Virus record (IMG/VR): IMGVR_UViG_3300042323_000574
Span: 1-48,789 of that record
DNA length: 48,789 nucleotides
Reading direction: 5' to 3' (one strand)
DNA from: a virus
Shown here: in pieces, positions 16,594 through 24,416 of the stretch
Numbering within the stretch: the first letter of the stretch is position 1
Layout: every line of letters begins with the position of its first letter
Notes under the pieces: generated by a model
The model's database searches: none
What the model was told of the DNA's origin: nothing
The model's input: only the letters and a program-made list of their open reading frames with translations
Position numbers and translations under genes: made by a program

Positions 16594-16926
16594 ATGGTTT
16601 ATGAAGAGTACTCGGCGGCGCACCCATTCTCAGGCGAGGATGGTGCCCGCCCGGCAACCAAGGAGGCGTTGCCCGGCATCGTGCTGAAGCATGTCGCAGA
16701 ACTGCTCTGCGTCGTGCTGCTGGTCATGCTGCTTGGGTCGGTTCTGTATGGAGTCAGGCAGGCGAAAGCCATCGGGGCGTTGCAGCAAACGCTCGACTCG
16801 GCCAAAGGCGAAGTCGTCTACGAACCCCTCTCCAAAGCGGGGGACGGGAGCTACAAAGACGGCACGCCCGGTGGCAAAAGCAAAGCCGTCCTCCAGCGTC
16901 TCAAAGGCTGGCGTAAATCCCACTAG
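16594..16926 (+). CDS. Single-span membrane protein, 110 aa
   Basis: A cytoplasmic-type N-terminus of about 30 residues is followed by one strong hydrophobic helix (L-L-C-V-V-L-L-V-M-L-L-G-S-V-L-Y), then a coiled segment and a Lys/Gly-rich C-terminus. Unrecognised family. Its 3' end overlaps the zinc-ribbon gene in another frame. A holin or spanin-like role is possible but unsupported, given its early-operon location. Confidence 0.6.
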   Translation: MVYEEYSAAHPFSGEDGARPATKEALPGIVLKHVAELLCVVLLVMLLGSVLYGVRQAKAIGALQQTLDSAKGEVVYEPLSKAGDGSYKDGTPGGKSKAVLQRLKGWRKSH

Positions 16927-17074
16927 CCTGTGCCCCCACTGTGGCCTCCGGCCTGCGTCTGTGAAGGTTGATAGCTCGGGCCTGCCGTCGGACACCCCGG
17001 TGTGCGAGCGGTGCCACGAGACGCTCTGTGCTCGCCGCTGGCGGGGCGAGGTGTGGGTGAGGACGCTGCAATGA
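16871..17074 (+). CDS. Small zinc-ribbon protein, GTG start
   Basis: About 67 aa. C-P-H-C-G and C-E-R-C-H form a four-cysteine zinc ribbon typical of small phage transcription or DNA-binding accessory proteins. The GTG at 16871 is a probable, not proven, start; the same frame is open further upstream inside the membrane gene but reads as non-protein there. The stop overlaps the ATG of the sigma-like gene (ATGA), which supports it as real. Confidence 0.55.
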   Translation: MAKAKPSSSVSKAGVNPTSLCPHCGLRPASVKVDSSGLPSDTPVCERCHETLCARRWRGEVWVRTLQ

Positions 17075-17616
17075 GACGGCTCACCGACGAGCAGAAGAGG
17101 TTGGCTGAATCAGCACTCCAGTATGTGCCGGTGTGCGTGGCCGCGTTCATTGCCCAGCACCCCAGCTACCGCCGCCTGCTGCGGCACTGTGATCTGGACA
17201 GCACCGCCCAGCTGGCCGTGGTGCAGGCGAGCCTGACCTACGATCCAACTAAGAGCCAGCCGCAGACTTACTTTGGGTCGGCCATCAAGCACGCCCTACT
17301 CAAAGAGGTGAGGCGTGCCAAGCGTAGCCGCGAGGGCGACGACGGCAGGGTTAACCTACCCAAGGCGCTCGGCCTCCAGCTGAAGGGGGCAGGCAGAGAG
17401 GATGCACTCCGCTGCCTTGAGGCGCTCCCCTCCTACTCACGATCTGTGGTGCAACGGCATGTCCTCCACCACAGATCGATGGCACAGATCGCACGCGAGG
17501 ATGGCGTGCAGTGGCAGACAGTCAAGGCTAGGCTGACGCAGGCGTATGATCAGCTTTCGGCTTGCGTGAGCGAGAGTTTAGGAAGCACTTTGGATACCCC
17601 AGATCACGAGCCCTGA
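17071..17616 (+). CDS. Sigma-70-family-like transcription factor
   Basis: 181 aa. An A-V-V-Q-A-S-L-T-Y-D-P-T-K-S, then T-Y-F-G-S-A-I-K-H-A-L-L-K-E-V-R stretch (about residues 48-85) matches sigma region 2 (the A.D....Y....I...L..E.R pattern). Residues about 120-165 (L-P-S-Y-S-R-S-V-V, then S-M-A-Q-I-A-R-E-D-G-V-Q-W-Q-T-V-K-A-R-L) match region 4, a helix-turn-helix. It could steer host RNA polymerase to phage promoters. The ATG at 17071 overlaps the zinc-ribbon stop. The last 89 bases run antisense to the serine recombinase 3' end. Confidence 0.75.
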   Translation: MRRLTDEQKRLAESALQYVPVCVAAFIAQHPSYRRLLRHCDLDSTAQLAVVQASLTYDPTKSQPQTYFGSAIKHALLKEVRRAKRSREGDDGRVNLPKALGLQLKGAGREDALRCLEALPSYSRSVVQRHVLHHRSMAQIAREDGVQWQTVKARLTQAYDQLSACVSESLGSTLDTPDHEP

Positions 17617-18301
17617 ACGCCAGCCGGATGTAGCGTGGCGTCCACCTCTTGCTCACCGCGTACCGTCGGACGAACTGACTACGCAGGTCTGGCTTGTTGA
17701 TCATCTGCTCGATGCGGGCCGGGCTCATGCCCGAGTCACGCATGACACACAGCTTCTCGACCTGCTCCCTTTCGTCGGGTGCCTCGATCCAGCCCAGCCC
17801 CGACTGACGCCAGCCGATGGGTGCCCCCGTCCTCTGCCCAGCGTGCGGCTTGCCCATCGCCAGCTTGTGCTGGATCACCTCCCTCGTTCGCTCCGCGATG
17901 TACCTCCGCTGCATCTGGGCAGCAGCGAGGAAGATGTGCAGGGCGAACTCACCCATCGGGGTTGATGTGTCGAGCCCGAGATCGAGTGCGACGAAATGCA
18001 CACCCCGATGCTTGAGTCCCTCGATGCAGTTGGCCCCATCGATCAGCGAGCGGAACGCCCGGTCGAGGTGGCTGACCACGATGTAGTCCCCCCTCCGGGC
18101 CGACACCCAGACCTGCACGCCAGCTGGTCGGTCAGCGAATCCCTTGCTGCCCGACACGGCTGCGTCATAGAACCAGCCCGCAAGCGTGGCCCCCTTGGGC
18201 TTGAGCGTCAGCTTGAAGTGCCGCTCGCACGCTTCCTTCTGGACATCCTCCGTAGCACTCTGCTTCGCGGTCGAGTGCCGACCGTACATAAAGACCTGCA
18301 T
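17528..18301 (-). CDS. Serine recombinase (resolvase/invertase family)
   Basis: 257 aa site-specific recombinase. The N-terminus M-Q-V-F-M-Y-G-R-H-S places catalytic Ser at residue 10, followed by S-G-S-K, R-P-A-G and V-S-H-L-D-R-A-F-R-S motifs of the resolvase domain, a long helix (A-A-A-Q-M-Q-R-R-Y-I-A-E-R-T), then a helix-turn-helix C-terminal part. The length fits resolvase/invertase-type enzymes, not large integrases. AAGGA six bases before the ATG at 18301 decides the start. The substrate sites are not visible. It is a second recombinase besides the tyrosine integrase and overlaps the sigma-like gene tail-to-tail. Confidence 0.88.
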   Translation of the reverse strand: MQVFMYGRHSTAKQSATEDVQKEACERHFKLTLKPKGATLAGWFYDAAVSGSKGFADRPAGVQVWVSARRGDYIVVSHLDRAFRSLIDGANCIEGLKHRGVHFVALDLGLDTSTPMGEFALHIFLAAAQMQRRYIAERTREVIQHKLAMGKPHAGQRTGAPIGWRQSGLGWIEAPDEREQVEKLCVMRDSGMSPARIEQMINKPDLRSQFVRRYAVSKRWTPRYIRLAFRARDLGYPKCFLNSRSRKPKADHTPASA

Positions 18302-18312
18302 GTAACGTCCTT

Positions 18313-18387
18313 TCACTTAGTGCTTTCGTTGCCGATGAGAACAGCCCAGACCACGCCGAAGAAGATACAAGACAGTATGAGTTCCAT
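18313..18387 (-). CDS. 24 aa single-span membrane peptide
   Basis: An ATG preceded by GGGGTGG starts a peptide E-L-I-L-S-C-I-F-F-G-V-V-W-A-V-L-I-G-N ending in Lys, one short hydrophobic helix. It lies between the 223 aa gene and the serine recombinase and ends just before the recombinase start. Size makes it uncertain. Confidence 0.45.
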   Translation of the reverse strand: MELILSCIFFGVVWAVLIGNESTK

Positions 18388-18396
18388 TATCCACCC

Positions 18397-19068
18397 CTAT
18401 GCTGAAGGTAACATGCCGAATGCGAGGCGACACCGCACGGTATCAATGACCTCGTCTATCTGACCAAACGTGACCGCCGTCCCCATGGACTCGTGGCGGT
18501 AGTGCAACCGCGGGCAGGCCGTGAGGTTGAGAAGGTAGGCATCCCCCTTCCTCACGGTATCCCGATCCGCCAGCTGGTCGAGCGTGACCGGGAGCACTTG
18601 CCCCTTCGACCCCTCGATCTCCTGCTTGACGGGGCAGAGTCGCGTCCACCCGTCCCACACCGGGAGCTTGACCCTCCCCGCCGGAGTACTCAGTACCCAC
18701 GGCAGCCAGTAGTTGCTGGCACATGGGATGATGACGTACCCGGCGGTCATCGCCACGCCGTCCTCGCTGGGCATGGAGATCGCAGCGTAGGGCCAGAGCG
18801 GCTTGTTGCCATACCGTATCGAGCGAGGCGATAGCTTGATGCCGCTGTAGCACATGCCGACTTCGACCTTGGCACCTAGCTCCTTGCCCATGGACACCAT
18901 CCTCCGCTGAAGGATGGCCGTGTGATCCCGCACCAGCCCCTTGAGGAACCACTGCGAGTCGCACTCCTTGAGCAGGGCAGTCCTGCCCAATGGCACCAGC
19001 ACGTTGCCGTAGTTGGATACGGAAACGAACTGCTCGACCCAACTCTCTTCTTTCTTCCGAGCCATCAT
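18397..19068 (-). CDS. Unknown 223 aa protein coupled to the VWA gene
   Basis: No recognised family. It begins M-M-A-R-K-K-E-E, is a mixed alpha/beta protein with several aromatic strands, and has no membrane segment. Its start overlaps the VWA-metallopeptidase stop (ATGA), so it is probably made together with the MoxR-VWA pair and could be a partner or substrate. The longer upstream open frame lies inside the VWA gene and is not used here. Confidence 0.7.
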   Translation of the reverse strand: MMARKKEESWVEQFVSVSNYGNVLVPLGRTALLKECDSQWFLKGLVRDHTAILQRRMVSMGKELGAKVEVGMCYSGIKLSPRSIRYGNKPLWPYAAISMPSEDGVAMTAGYVIIPCASNYWLPWVLSTPAGRVKLPVWDGWTRLCPVKQEIEGSKGQVLPVTLDQLADRDTVRKGDAYLLNLTACPRLHYRHESMGTAVTFGQIDEVIDTVRCRLAFGMLPSA

Positions 19069-20606
19069 GCACCTGCTTTCTTGGTTAGGTCTACGAACTT
19101 TGCCCATGCCGGGACGGGGTAGTAATCGCACGGTGCCTTGACACCAGCGATCACCACCTTCGCCCGCGGCTTGTCACACCACGCTGTCTCAAGGTCTGTC
19201 ACCACGAGGATGGCATCCGGCCGCACCTCCTTGTCCAGCTGCTCGATCAGCTGTCCCATGTCGGTGCCGCCACCACCCTCGATCTTCATGCGGCCGACCG
19301 ACCGCACGACCTGATCGTTATGCAGTGCTGCGTCACCGCAGATCACACGCACTGACTGCAACCGACGCACCCCCTTGGCGATGCAGTCGAGTGCCCGAGT
19401 GGTGAGGTCATGGTCATAGCCCCACCCCATCGAGCCGCTCGTGTCGAGCAGCACCACCACGTTGGGCATCTCCTTCTTGATGCCACGCAGACGCGGCCCA
19501 TTGGGATCACCCTGCCTGCGGGACAGGCGGCGGAACGTGTAGTCGGGTGACCCGAGCGGTGTTGCCACTGCCCGTGCCACTGCTGCACGCAGCACATCGA
19601 AGGGGTCGGGCTGCGGTCGCAGCTTGAACTCGACCGCCGCCTTCAGTTCCCCGGGGACTGAGCCCGGAGCCTTAGCCTCCTGCTCCTCGATGGCTTTCTC
19701 AAGCTCACTCACCATCGAGTACTCGCGGTCGGCGTGACCCGCGTCGGGCGGGAGTTCGTAGCTGCGGGGCTGGCCGTCGGCACCGCTTCCACCGGCACCC
19801 TCTACTGGCTCCGCATCCCCGCCATCACCAGACTGATCTCCGCTCTCCTCGCCATCCCCGCCCTCGCCACCCGCACCATCAGCCTCGCCATCTTCCTCGT
19901 CGCCATCAGCTTCGCCGTCGGATGATGCATCCTCCTCGCCGTCCTCCGAGTCGGAGCCAGCACCGGACTCCGCATCGTCTTCGCCTTCCTCATCACCGGG
20001 TTCGTCCGACTCGCTATCCCCATCACGATCTCCATCTCCCTGCTGCTGATCGTCATCGTCGTCCTCCTCGCTGGTGGAATCGTCCTCGTCCTGCTCGTCG
20101 TCCGACTCCGAGTCGTCCGACTCCTGCTGCTGCTCACGCTGCTGCTGCTTCTCCTCCTCCTGCTGCACGAGCAGGCGGTAGTACTCAATCGCGGACAGCT
20201 TGGGCGGGAAACCCATGCGCTGGTAGGTGTAGACACCTTCCGGTGCATCCTGCCCCCACGCATCGAGCAGCTGGTTGACCACGATATCGCAGGCGATGTT
20301 CCACAGCAGGCACATCTGTGCCGTGGGGTTGTCGCCCAGAACACGCTTGCCGAGGCGGCAGTGGCCGAGCACCACATGCAGCACCTCGTGCAGGATCGTC
20401 CATCGCCCCGTCTCAGGCGTGACGCGGTTGACGTAGGACGGGTCGTAGTAGAGCCGACCATACTGATCAACCGCCATCGTCTTGCAGCCCGGGGCACGCA
20501 CGGGGATCAGCCCGTAGATTGTCTGAGTGAGGTAGGGCACGACCGCCTTGCAGCTGGTGCGAAACTTCGCCACCTTCATCCGCGTCTCGTCGTTCACATT
20601 GTCCAT
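19065..20606 (-). CDS. VWA-like metallopeptidase (partner of MoxR ATPase)
   Basis: 513 aa. The N-terminal domain has H73-E-V-L-H77 with H82 nearby (H-E-V-L-H-V-V-L-G-H), a zinc-peptidase motif. The C-terminal VWA domain has MIDAS residues D388-T-S-G-S, T448 in G-G-T-D and D471 in V-T-D-L. Between them lies a linker, about residues 155-300, made almost only of Asp, Glu, Ser, Gly and Gln. This two-domain layout matches predicted metal-dependent peptidases of the DUF2201 type that work with MoxR AAA ATPases. The MoxR gene is directly upstream in the same operon. AAGGAG precedes the ATG. Substrate and role in the phage are unknown. Confidence 0.85.
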   Translation of the reverse strand: MDNVNDETRMKVAKFRTSCKAVVPYLTQTIYGLIPVRAPGCKTMAVDQYGRLYYDPSYVNRVTPETGRWTILHEVLHVVLGHCRLGKRVLGDNPTAQMCLLWNIACDIVVNQLLDAWGQDAPEGVYTYQRMGFPPKLSAIEYYRLLVQQEEEKQQQREQQQESDDSESDDEQDEDDSTSEEDDDDDQQQGDGDRDGDSESDEPGDEEGEDDAESGAGSDSEDGEEDASSDGEADGDEEDGEADGAGGEGGDGEESGDQSGDGGDAEPVEGAGGSGADGQPRSYELPPDAGHADREYSMVSELEKAIEEQEAKAPGSVPGELKAAVEFKLRPQPDPFDVLRAAVARAVATPLGSPDYTFRRLSRRQGDPNGPRLRGIKKEMPNVVVLLDTSGSMGWGYDHDLTTRALDCIAKGVRRLQSVRVICGDAALHNDQVVRSVGRMKIEGGGGTDMGQLIEQLDKEVRPDAILVVTDLETAWCDKPRAKVVIAGVKAPCDYYPVPAWAKFVDLTKKAGA

Positions 20607-20678
20607 CGTCAGTCTCCTTGTCTCATGTGGTCTGGCCGGGCAGGCAACGCACCTGCCCGGCTACTAACAACCAGCCGT
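20607..20678 (-). promoter_or_regulatory. Leader element: box plus hairpin (VWA gene)
   Basis: Read on the minus strand, the MoxR stop TGA begins the box TGAACGGCTGGTTGTT, followed by a hairpin GCCGGGCAGG / CCTGCCCGGC (plus 20635-20661) and then AAGGAG before the VWA ATG. One of a repeated set in this operon. Confidence 0.6.
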
Positions 20679-21794
20679 TCAGCGAAGCGACTTCGCCAAC
20701 TCGACAATCGGGGCCAGCACCTTGGCGGGCGGGGCATACTTCCTCGACGCCGCCGCCTGATTGAGCAGGCCGGTGTAGCGGAGGGGAATCTCCGGCCCCG
20801 TGTCCTTCGCCAGCCCGGCGAAGAACCCAGCTGCTGCGTTCCATCGATCCTCACTGAACCCCTGACCGAGCATGGCCGAGGCGATGGATGCACACACGCA
20901 GAACGTCAGGTCGGGACGAGCCGGGTTGTGCTTGAACTTCGCAGTGCCATCGACCACCGCGAGCGGATCGACCAAGTCGAACGCCGCGTTGAACTGGCAG
21001 AACTGATCGGCTGCCACCTCACCGACGTTGCCCGCCACCATCTTGCGGACGAACGACTGATCGCTGATCAGGTCAGCACCAGCTGCATCGGCAGCGGCCA
21101 CGCACTTGACTGCGTTGTGCCACGACCGCTGCGATGGGTAGGCCCGGCTCTCGTCGGAGGGCGGGACGTTGTCCAGCCCGTCGGCCCGACGCAGGAAGGC
21201 AGAGAACCTGCCGCCCCACTTGGGGATCATCGACTCCCAATCGGACGGCACGAGCGGGAAAGTGGGAGCCGCCCACTGCCCGGTCGCCATGCCGTCGAGC
21301 CACTCCTCCCGCTCCACCTTCCACTCGTGGTGGTAAAACCGATTGTTCATCGCCAGTTCCAGCGGCGTGCCATTAGGGCACAGTTCCTCTGGGTTGCAGG
21401 CCGCTGCCATCAGCGTGTCGTGGTCGAGGTGAACGCTGCCGACGTGACGCTCAGTGATGAGCGTGAGCAGGGCAGCCCGCACTGACGGGGACACGGCGGT
21501 GATCTCATCGAGGAAGAGCAGACCACCCGGGGTGAGGAACGCCTCGACCCACTCGGCAGGCATGAGGCGGCAGAGCTTCGCCTTCAGGTCGGGCACCGGC
21601 ATGCCACCGAAATCCTCCGGGGCACACTGACTACCGATCAGTGCGACGAACCGACGGCCCATCGCAGCGGCGAGTGCCGCCATGATGGTGGACTTGCCAG
21701 TACCCGGCAGACCCCGGGCGAGGGCAGGCACGCGGGCCTGCAAGGCAATGAAGAACGCAGCGTTGACGTTGGCGAACGCATTGAAAGCAACCAT
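20679..21794 (-). CDS. MoxR-family AAA+ ATPase
   Basis: 371 aa. G-L-P-G-T-G-K-S-T (28-36) is the Walker A site and L-L-F-L-D-E (92-97) the Walker B site; a C-N-P-E segment is the sensor 1 region. MoxR ATPases act with VWA proteins as chaperone-like remodelers that insert metal or switch partner complexes. The adjacent VWA-metallopeptidase is the obvious partner. The start at 21794 is chosen because AAGGAG lies nine bases upstream; an earlier ATG at 21803 touches the Shine-Dalgarno. A 300 aa protein is encoded just upstream. Confidence 0.85.
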   Translation of the reverse strand: MVAFNAFANVNAAFFIALQARVPALARGLPGTGKSTIMAALAAAMGRRFVALIGSQCAPEDFGGMPVPDLKAKLCRLMPAEWVEAFLTPGGLLFLDEITAVSPSVRAALLTLITERHVGSVHLDHDTLMAAACNPEELCPNGTPLELAMNNRFYHHEWKVEREEWLDGMATGQWAAPTFPLVPSDWESMIPKWGGRFSAFLRRADGLDNVPPSDESRAYPSQRSWHNAVKCVAAADAAGADLISDQSFVRKMVAGNVGEVAADQFCQFNAAFDLVDPLAVVDGTAKFKHNPARPDLTFCVCASIASAMLGQGFSEDRWNAAAGFFAGLAKDTGPEIPLRYTGLLNQAAASRKYAPPAKVLAPIVELAKSLR

Positions 21795-21885
21795 TGGAAT
21801 CATCTCCTTGAAGAACCGTGAAAGAACAGGGGCAGGCCGGAACACCCGGCCTGCCCCGACGCAGCACACAGAATCAATCAGCCGT
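21795..21885 (-). promoter_or_regulatory. Leader element: box plus hairpin (MoxR gene)
   Basis: On the minus strand the stop TGA of the upstream gene starts the box TGAACGGCTGATTGATT. A perfect 12-bp hairpin GGGGCAGGCCGG / CCGGCCTGCCCC (plus 21830-21858, 5-base loop) follows, then AAGGAG before the MoxR ATG. The short TTCTTTC tract after the stem is a weak terminator tail. Confidence 0.65.
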
Positions 21886-22788
21886 TCACGCAGAGAGGTC
21901 GTTCAACTCCGCGAGAGCGAGGGCACTGTCGGTCGCAGCCAGCAGCTGCTCGATCTCGGTCAGGCCCACGCCGAACATGGCGGCGTAGCCCTTGACCTTC
22001 TCCATCATCGAGGCGAGCCGATCCTTCCTCGACTGCACGCCCTGCTTGGTCATGCCGAGCGAGTTGGTATCGTCGGTTGACGTAGCCCCGGTGCCGAGCA
22101 GGTCGGCATTGATCTCAGCCGACAGTGCCTTGGCATCCTCGATCACCGACGCCATCGCATCGCGAGCCACCTCCGGGTTGTCGCACAACTGGAACTGACC
22201 GAGGCTGAAGATGCACTCGCTGTCAGGGTTGGTGGCAGACCGCTCCAACTCCGAGGCCAGCTGCCGGTAGCGGTCGATGTACGCACCGGGCAGGAACCAC
22301 AGACCGCCGTTGCCCTTGACCGACGACGCATACATCTCAGACTCGATGGCCTTCTTGATCAGCGCACCCGTGGTGGTGGGGCAGTAGTAGTTGACCCTCT
22401 CCAGATAGCGGTCGCTCAGGTCACGACTCATCTGCGGGTCACCCGGCAGACCATCGAGGGTGATCCACGCATGCCGCTCGTCGGCCTTGGCCGTGAGCAG
22501 GTAGGGCAACTCCGACTTCTCCGCACCCGGGATGTGCTCACGCACGTCGAACCCGAGGACACGCCGGTCAAGGGGGAAGACACGCAGCTTCTTCCGCTTG
22601 CCGTAGTGCTCTCGCAGCGTGTCGAGCAGTGCCGAACGCAGTGCGATGGCACGCTTCTCCCTGCGGGGAAGGAGCTTCTTCCACCCCATCTTCGTGAAGA
22701 CCTGCTGCATCACGATGCAGCGAACCTTGCCAGCCGTCAGCCAAACCAGACCGCCCTTTGTGGACGGGGGAATCTTCTCGATGTTCAT
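21886..22788 (-). CDS. Unknown 300 aa protein upstream of MoxR (possibly DUF6744-like)
   Basis: The N-terminal half is alpha/beta with a W-F-L-P-G-A-Y segment; the C-terminal half is helical (D-R-L-A-S-M-M-E-K-V-K-G-Y-A-A-M-F). The overall layout recalls phage proteins labelled DUF6744, but I cannot confirm this. It is the first gene after a promoter-like motif (22862-22896) and precedes MoxR and VWA, so it probably belongs to that module. The ATG at 22788 has AAGGAG six bases upstream; the ATG at 22794 directly abuts it. Confidence 0.7.
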   Translation of the reverse strand: MNIEKIPPSTKGGLVWLTAGKVRCIVMQQVFTKMGWKKLLPRREKRAIALRSALLDTLREHYGKRKKLRVFPLDRRVLGFDVREHIPGAEKSELPYLLTAKADERHAWITLDGLPGDPQMSRDLSDRYLERVNYYCPTTTGALIKKAIESEMYASSVKGNGGLWFLPGAYIDRYRQLASELERSATNPDSECIFSLGQFQLCDNPEVARDAMASVIEDAKALSAEINADLLGTGATSTDDTNSLGMTKQGVQSRKDRLASMMEKVKGYAAMFGVGLTEIEQLLAATDSALALAELNDLSA

Positions 22789-22861
22789 CGCCATCTCCTT
22801 GTGATGGGCAGCGACATGCCACCCATAGGTAATCAGCCGTTCGTAAATGAGTACTTCGTTT
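22789..22861 (-). promoter_or_regulatory. Leader element: box and weak hairpin after promoter motif
   Basis: On the minus strand, about 25 bases after the promoter-like motif, the box GAACGGCTGATT occurs, then an imperfect hairpin ATGGG...CCCAT (plus 22804-22826), then AAGGAG. Here the box is not tied to a stop codon, which argues that it belongs to the leader of the following gene. Confidence 0.5.
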
Positions 22862-22896
22862 CCCCATTATCTAGACGTGTCAACTTTTCCAGACTT
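22862..22896 (-). promoter_or_regulatory. Promoter-like motif, copy 1 (minus)
   Basis: Minus strand reads AAGTCTGGAAAA, G, TTGAC, seven bases, GATAATGGG. A second copy at 29428-29461 on the plus strand matches at 28 of 34 positions. GATAAT resembles a -10 hexamer; the TTGAC lies only 12 bases upstream of it, too close for a normal -35, so the site may use another factor or overlap an operator. It starts right at the upstream gene stop and would drive the MoxR-VWA operon. Confidence 0.6.
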
Positions 22897-23210
22897 CAGG
22901 CTTTCGCCCGTGATCCACGCACAGTTCCGGTGATGGAGTACTTTCTGAGCACCATCGCTGCCGTCACCTTGCGTCGTCGCCCCGCCACATGCAGCGGTGC
23001 GTAGTTTCCATCGCGGTCGAGGGCGTCGAGCCACTCGCATGTGCCGCGCTTGCAGTGCCTGACGAAACGGAATGGCCCCTTCGCAGACATCGCCACTGTC
23101 TCCCCGGTCGAGAGGCGGATCATCGGCCCGCCTCTCGCCCGGAACCGGGTGCCCGGGGTGAGCACCACCCGCGGGCTGACCCGGTACGATTCGGAGTACT
23201 GCGTCTTCAT
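22896..23210 (-). CDS. Hypothetical basic protein, 104 aa
   Basis: Unrecognised. A beta-rich N-terminal half with G-T-R-F-R-A-R-G-G and a basic C-terminus (R-R-R-K-V). GGGAGG precedes the ATG at 23210, which overlaps the stop of the 26 aa peptide. The longer open frame upstream lies inside the TGT-like gene. Confidence 0.65.
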   Translation of the reverse strand: MKTQYSESYRVSPRVVLTPGTRFRARGGPMIRLSTGETVAMSAKGPFRFVRHCKRGTCEWLDALDRDGNYAPLHVAGRRRKVTAAMVLRKYSITGTVRGSRAKA

Positions 23211-23287
23211 GTCGCACCTCCCAGCGTGAGCAACTCGATCACCAACCGCAGGATCGTGACGACGATCCAGACCTGAGCCTCTGTCAT
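23207..23287 (-). CDS. 26 aa single-span membrane peptide
   Basis: GAGGAGGT precedes an ATG that overlaps the upstream stop (ATGA), and its own stop overlaps the next ATG. The peptide is almost all hydrophobic (V-W-I-V-V-T-I-L-R-L-V-I-E-L-L-T-L). The strong ribosome site and double coupling make it credible despite its size. Function unknown. Confidence 0.55.
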   Translation of the reverse strand: MTEAQVWIVVTILRLVIELLTLGGAT

Positions 23288-24117
23288 GCAGCACCTCCTC
23301 TGTGTGCAGACCACCACCCACCGACGAGCCCAGCCAACGCAGCTGGACTCTCGACCCGATCCAACCTGTTGCAGCTGGCATCCGCCCGCCGCTTGATGCC
23401 ACCCGCCATGCGTGCCACATGGTTCTCGCCGGGGTTGACCCGCCGCCATGTGTTGTGGTTCACCGCCACGTTGCATGAGTCGCAGCTATCGAAGGGGTAG
23501 AGGTGGAACATGGACTGCCCCCGCATGAGGTGCATCCACGGCCTCCGATACCCGCTGCCCTCGCAGCACAACTCATCCATCGCAGCGAACGCCTCGCGGA
23601 TGCGGGCGTGCCATGCAGGCGTGCCCACCTTGGCGTACTCACCGCTGCTACCCACGGCTATCCACTGGTAGCCGCCCTCGATCATGCCAAGCAGGTGATC
23701 GATGGGTTCGTGCATGTGCCAGACCATCATGCATCGATCCACCAGATCAGCCCGCCCGTAGACCACCGACAGACCAGCGGTGAACTCGCACGCCAGCTGG
23801 TGGTTCTGCTCGACTGACCCGCCGATCACGTCGGGGATAACGAGCACTGCCTGCGGGCAGGCGTCGAGGATGCGGATGCCCCATCGGGCGAACGCATCCC
23901 AATGCTGCTCATCCAGCGCCTTGCCCGAACGCCACGCACTGAACGCTCCGTTGTCCACCATGAGCAGCTGGTCGTCGCCAACCAGACTGATGGCCTGCTG
24001 CAACTGCCGCCCCAGCTTGGAGCGGTGGTAGTAGCTGACGCAGAACGAGTGCCCATCCAGCTGGTCGAGCAGGTGGGCAGGGTTGAGAGGCAACCCGAAC
24101 ACAGTCCGCTTCTTCAC
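23284..24117 (-). CDS. TGT/DpdA-like TIM-barrel protein
   Basis: 277 aa. The order of motifs, V-D-N-G-A-F-S (54-60), I-P-D-V-I-G-G-S, W-I-A-V-G-S-S-G-E-Y and H-L-M-R-G then P-F-D-S-C-D-S, follows the layout of queuine tRNA-ribosyltransferase-like (TGT, DpdA) barrels, where the DxGxF aspartate and a later Asp act in base exchange. Such enzymes swap guanine for a 7-deazaguanine in RNA or DNA. No queuosine or dpd synthesis genes were seen nearby, so the activity is uncertain; it could be an inactive or divergent barrel. The start overlaps the 100 aa gene stop. Confidence 0.55.
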   Translation of the reverse strand: MKKRTVFGLPLNPAHLLDQLDGHSFCVSYYHRSKLGRQLQQAISLVGDDQLLMVDNGAFSAWRSGKALDEQHWDAFARWGIRILDACPQAVLVIPDVIGGSVEQNHQLACEFTAGLSVVYGRADLVDRCMMVWHMHEPIDHLLGMIEGGYQWIAVGSSGEYAKVGTPAWHARIREAFAAMDELCCEGSGYRRPWMHLMRGQSMFHLYPFDSCDSCNVAVNHNTWRRVNPGENHVARMAGGIKRRADASCNRLDRVESPAALAGLVGGWWSAHRGGAA

Positions 24118-24416
24118 TCGTCACCCCCTTCCATCAAGGCGTAGAAGTTCGACCGCTCCAGCAGGAAGACGAACGCATCCTCCCTGCACCACTGCTGTGC
24201 GTCGGCCTGCTTGGCGAACACCTTGCATCCGACCACGCAGTTCGACCCCTCCTCGTGCCGCTCCGCACACCACCCGCGGAATGGCACCTCCCTCACGCGA
24301 TAGACCGCACCCCTGCCCACGTTGGCGACGAGCAGCGTGCGTCCCCGTGCTCCCTTCTTGCAGAGGTTGGGGATCACACGCCGCGTCCACGTCAGGTTGA
24401 AGCTGCCGGTGCTCAT
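24114..24416 (-). CDS. Hypothetical protein, 100 aa
   Basis: Unrecognised small basic protein with beta-rich N-terminal half and several cysteines (C-K-K, W-C-A-E, N-C-V-V-G-C), no obvious zinc motif. Both ends overlap neighbours by four bases, so it is translationally coupled. Confidence 0.7.
   Translation of the reverse strand: MSTGSFNLTWTRRVIPNLCKKGARGRTLLVANVGRGAVYRVREVPFRGWCAERHEEGSNCVVGCKVFAKQADAQQWCREDAFVFLLERSNFYALMEGGDE

Noticed and set aside
18382-18392. GGATAATGG similar to the promoter motif core
   Set aside because: The upstream TTGAC and TCTGGAAAA parts are missing, and it overlaps the ribosome site of a peptide.
20090-20500. Plus-strand frames opposite the VWA gene linker
   Set aside because: These are shadows of the acidic, repeat-like linker codons and have no ribosome site.
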